Positions 62,101 through 64,000 of a DNA stretch of 64,000 nucleotides are shown here, one piece after another (within the stretch, counting starts at the first letter, position 1; each line of letters starts with the position of its first letter). The notes beneath the pieces are model-generated. The model had not been told where the DNA came from, searched no databases, and saw nothing but the letters and a program-made list of their open reading frames with translations. The translations under genes and the position numbers were made by a program. Origin of the DNA: Ruania rhizosphaerae (GTDB lineage: Bacteria > Actinomycetota > Actinomycetes > Actinomycetales > Beutenbergiaceae); the NCBI RefSeq assembly GCF_009805705.1, contig NZ_VSMB01000004.1, positions 124,001 to 188,000 on the forward strand. Reading direction: 5' to 3'.

Positions 62101-64000
62101 TCCCGTCGAAATGCTCGACGAGCGCGTAGTCGGCGCTCCATACCTCGGTGGGGTCGTTGCCCTCATCGCCGCCGCTGAAATAGGCCCACAGCACCGCGAC
62201 CGAGCCGGCGGCCAGTCGCGGCATCCGCACCCAGATGGTGCTGGACTCGCCCGGATTCCAGTGCTCCACCTCATGGTCGAGGAAGGCGCCGTCTGCTGCG
62301 GCGAAGGCGAGTTCGTCCGCGGCGACGTCTGGGGTGTCGGCGATGGTCAGCCGCACGGGTACATCACGGAAGTCGCGCGCGGTGTCGTTACGGACGGTGA
62401 TCGATTCGCGCGCAGTTGCCTCAGGGTCGGCCCACGCGAGGGTGGTGCCGTCGGTAGAGACGAGCCCACGCAACTCACGCAACCTCAGTTCCGCCGCCTC
62501 CAGTCGCGCGAGGTCGAGCACATCCCGTTGGCCGCTGGTGAGGGCGTCGACGGCGTCCCTCGCTGCCTCGACGAGCGCCTGGTCGTCGAGCGTGACGCTC
62601 TCGGCGGCCGGGAGGCCCGCGATCAGCCCCTCGACACCCGTCAGCTGGCGGTCGATGCCGAACCCTTCGGAGAGCCGAGGCTGACCTCCGTCGGTGATGT
62701 TGTACACCTCGACGGTCAACCGCTCCTCGGTGACGTCGACGGCGGTGAAGGTCTCGGCCGTCCCGGCGCGCGGCGTGCCGAGTCGGTCGAAGAGCCGCAG
62801 ATAGGACTCCAGGTCGAAGATCTCCGCCTCGGCGATCTGCGCGTAGTGCTTGGCGCCCGCTGTGTTGGGCATGAAGTAGAGCGTCCCGTCCGGATCGACG
62901 GTGTACTCGAACCGGTGCCCGTCGACGATCTCGGTGATGACCGAGGTCTCCACCGAGCTCGCGAACGCCGTGCCGTCAGGATCGTAGCGAAGCACCTCAG
63001 TGCGCGACATGTAGTGATCGTGGCCCTGGAACACGAGGTCGATCCCGATCTCGTCGATCACCGGAACCAACTTCTCGCGCATCGCGTGGATCTCGGCGTC
63101 GGTCGCGTGAGTGCCTGCCGTGTAGGGACCCTTGTGCATGACGAGCAACAACCAGTCGGCGCCGTCTGCGCGTGCCGCCTGGGCCTCCTCGCGCAGCCAG
63201 CGGAGCTGGTCGTCGGAGATCCCTTCCTCGGGATCCTCGTTGGTATTGAGAACCATGAAGTGAGCGCCCTGATAGCGGTAGGCGTAGTAGGCGCCGGTCT
63301 CGGTGCTCTGACCGTTCGGGGCCTCCAGCGTGAAGTGATCGACGAAGGAACTGTTCCGGTCTTCATGGTTGCCCGCAGCCGGGGCGATGGTGGTGGCGAG
63401 CAGGCTGTCCTGCGCGGCGCCGAGCATGTCGGACCAGTCATCCTCGATGTGACCGTCCTGCACCACGTCGCCGTTGTGCACCATGAACTCGGCCTCGGGC
63501 ACGGTCGCCAGAGCGTGGCGCAGCGTGGTGGCGGCCAACGTCGCTTCCTCTTCGGCCTTGGCCTGAGTGTCGGTCAGGTCGACGAAGGTGAAGTCCTCGC
63601 TCCCTGACGTCGGAGTCACGAACTCGCCGGTGGCGGCCCATACCCCGGTGAGCGAGTCGCCGACGCGGTAGTAGTACGTGTTGCCGGGCACGAGGCCGTG
63701 GGCGACCGCCGAGTAGTGCAACTCGTCGTGGCGTGTCGTCGCCTGGTCTGCCGTGACCTGGAAGGTCGACTCCCCGACGGGGAACGAGGGGTCGGTACTC
63801 AGCAGTACCGCCGCGTCATCGGTGTCCACGGTCTGATACCACGAGAACCCGCGCTGCGTACGCGGGTCGCCATAGAAGGTCGTCGTGATGCGGTTCGGGA
63901 GCTCCTCGGGTGCGGTGTGCTTGATCGACGCGGTGCCCGTCTCCGGATCCCACCGCCAGTGCTCCACGAAACTCCAGCCGATCTCGTCGTAGGTGCTGCG
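59159..64000 (-). CDS. Secreted protein with two metallophosphoesterase domains and C-terminal anchor (5' end outside window)
   Basis: At least 1,613 residues; the reading frame stays open to the right edge, so the N-terminus and signal peptide are missing. In order: a purple-acid-phosphatase N-terminal Fn3-like domain; a first calcineurin-like phosphoesterase with HNGDVVQDG, AGNHED and QGHDHYMSR; a DUF2341-like domain and a LamG-like region; Ig-like strands; a second phosphoesterase with HVPDTQLYAE, IHAGDWV, SWGNHDYS, ATHDYMFA and AGHNSGSY; a Gly/Asp-rich nonapeptide repeat; then LSETG, a helix and RRHQR. LSETG departs from LPXTG, so sortase anchoring is probable rather than certain. It should hydrolyse phosphate esters outside the cell. 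Confidence 0.85.
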   Translation of the reverse strand, partial: RSTYDEIGWSFVEHWRWDPETGTASIKHTAPEELPNRITTTFYGDPRTQRGFSWYQTVDTDDAAVLLSTDPSFPVGESTFQVTADQATTRHDELHYSAVAHGLVPGNTYYYRVGDSLTGVWAATGEFVTPTSGSEDFTFVDLTDTQAKAEEEATLAATTLRHALATVPEAEFMVHNGDVVQDGHIEDDWSDMLGAAQDSLLATTIAPAAGNHEDRNSSFVDHFTLEAPNGQSTETGAYYAYRYQGAHFMVLNTNEDPEEGISDDQLRWLREEAQAARADGADWLLLVMHKGPYTAGTHATDAEIHAMREKLVPVIDEIGIDLVFQGHDHYMSRTEVLRYDPDGTAFASSVETSVITEIVDGHRFEYTVDPDGTLYFMPNTAGAKHYAQIAEAEIFDLESYLRLFDRLGTPRAGTAETFTAVDVTEERLTVEVYNITDGGQPRLSEGFGIDRQLTGVEGLIAGLPAAESVTLDDQALVEAARDAVDALTSGQRDVLDLARLEAAELRLRELRGLVSTDGTTLAWADPEATARESITVRNDTARDFRDVPVRLTIADTPDVAADELAFAAADGAFLDHEVEHWNPGESSTIWVRMPRLAAGSVAVLWAYFSGGDEGNDPTEVWSADYALVEHFDGTTTAGQTRVDSTGQHTGTLFGADLSAEATAGGALASRFEGSLLQYPGNVGGGHQTISVSGIYSFTDEDVLAGGQDGTIVAKEDPAGDTPSAFLQRLSGGEGAVRTTLGSSEFTATVPADGEPHLVTQLYDGMTYAVFVDGVQQYETMAERRPTRSDFGVLTTIGALSAEDDSLVAPFHGTIEEVQIASAPVLPEFERFRYANYFGDAVRHGERTERSQDGLSLIADSAAPDREIEAGLVPITGALSHRAEITATVGDRIVFQETVEAGIFMLDVPVHLPGEQDVSLVAALGDDTAGATVSLSVTDTAAPEQPEVDTERVNAATDEVRLSATMGSDDREPVEARFFMNEAVDLTEANVSVRTGATEDRVPTSLTPESGEAVQDLLPETVGEDANPYQIYSIALTPEQAAEETFHLSWTGTGDDRRISAWVWDHTAGSWLVKDSEADISGGEVSLDITALATENAVGPDAELQVLIWRGLVTEPFGDRVHEQYPDRSDFDWSFSHVPDTQLYAESTPWMMTEMFEHLVDNADERQTELVIHAGDWVNREYLRDEYQWSDAEPSARALEEAGIPLMVSWGNHDYSEDRNGRLMLQQYFPMSRFQDNVEDTPFTFGGHYDIDNYYYTAEMEGAQLLFLALSYWSANTDDDPGIQWAREVIEAHPEHTVILATHDYMFARDANDPYTNPRINDQLVDPYPNVALVLAGHNSGSYVAARETDHGTTSYGLLTDYQTRPWGGHEFYKNLSVDAENGLLYVNTYSPWLDSWTSDGRWHSPISSEDVPGFHGDDSENFVLELDLGGAGDHRTLGARGLSLDVGAPTPVGEAQTVVGTDAADVIVADLAPQARHAWFAEVTDAAGNVSRSATTVFSLAALPDPAPDPEPTEPGSPGEDDADPGDGQGDTDPGDGQGDTDPGDGQGGADPGDGHGGADPGDGGQTDGSGTDGELSETGVGVPMLLCLVALGLLVSGAAVLMIRRHQRPGHG
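59311..59438 (-). repeat. 27-bp coding tandem repeat (DPGDGQGDT)
   Basis: The coding sequence repeats a nonapeptide: DPGDGQGDT twice, then DPGDGQGGA, DPGDGHGGA and a partial copy. The two central units are almost identical at the DNA level. This acidic, glycine-rich linker lies between the second enzyme domain and the wall anchor, and its copy number could vary by slippage. Confidence 0.85.

Overview
The window is a 64 kb, high-GC chromosomal segment of an actinobacterium. Three things point there: the GC content, the frequent GTG starts, and typical actinobacterial genes (a proteasome activator with a GQYL tail, a DUF5926 protein, and a sugar ABC importer with no ATPase of its own). DUF5979 domains on LPXTG-anchored surface proteins and the mixture of genes suggest the Micrococcales (Ruania, Beutenbergia or Georgenia type), but that placement is inference. 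No phage, transposase or CRISPR array is visible.

Region by region: 0-5.4 kb holds the end of a glycerophosphodiester phosphodiesterase, a small DUF1801-like protein and a complete riboflavin operon (ribD-ribE-ribBA-ribH, minus strand) behind a classical FMN riboswitch. 5.4-16.4 kb holds an SGNH esterase, a MarR regulator with a dicarboxylate/amino-acid symporter, a two-gene polyol/sugar oxidoreductase-isomerase operon behind a LacI-type palindrome, a small membrane protein, tRNA-Arg, an FtsX-type ABC exporter, a bile-acid-symporter-family protein and a stand-alone LigD polymerase domain.

16.4-34.3 kb is the most distinctive part. It is a glycan-use locus made of a LacI repressor, a binding protein, two permeases, a GH127 beta-L-arabinofuranosidase and a cell-wall-anchored clan GH-A-like glycosidase. 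Four copies of the palindrome CGAACCGGTTCG lie before the three transcription units. Beside it is a 2,402-residue LPXTG surface protein. Its 3' end and downstream bases are shared with the anchored glycosidase, so the two genes appear to have exchanged or duplicated their anchor module. Upstream of the giant gene, the 3' end of a tRNA-Ser gene is repeated in tandem with a hairpin in each unit, an arrangement resembling the rtT repeats at the E. coli tyrT locus.

34.6-64 kb is mostly housekeeping and metabolism: two tRNA-Ser genes and serS, a quinone oxidoreductase, a YihS-like sugar isomerase, the Bpa proteasome activator, an aldo/keto reductase, a HAD phosphatase, two diacylglycerol-kinase-family proteins, a large phosphatase-like membrane protein facing a GT2 glycosyltransferase, phosphoglucomutase, a methyltransferase, a LysR/EamA divergent pair, a DUF255 thioredoxin-fold protein, a cysteine-free HesB-like protein, a patatin, ribokinase, and the 5'-truncated end of a huge secreted protein with two metallophosphoesterase domains. 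Many gene ends carry long palindromes. One of these palindromic elements occurs twice, 7.8 kb apart, with conserved internal spacing.
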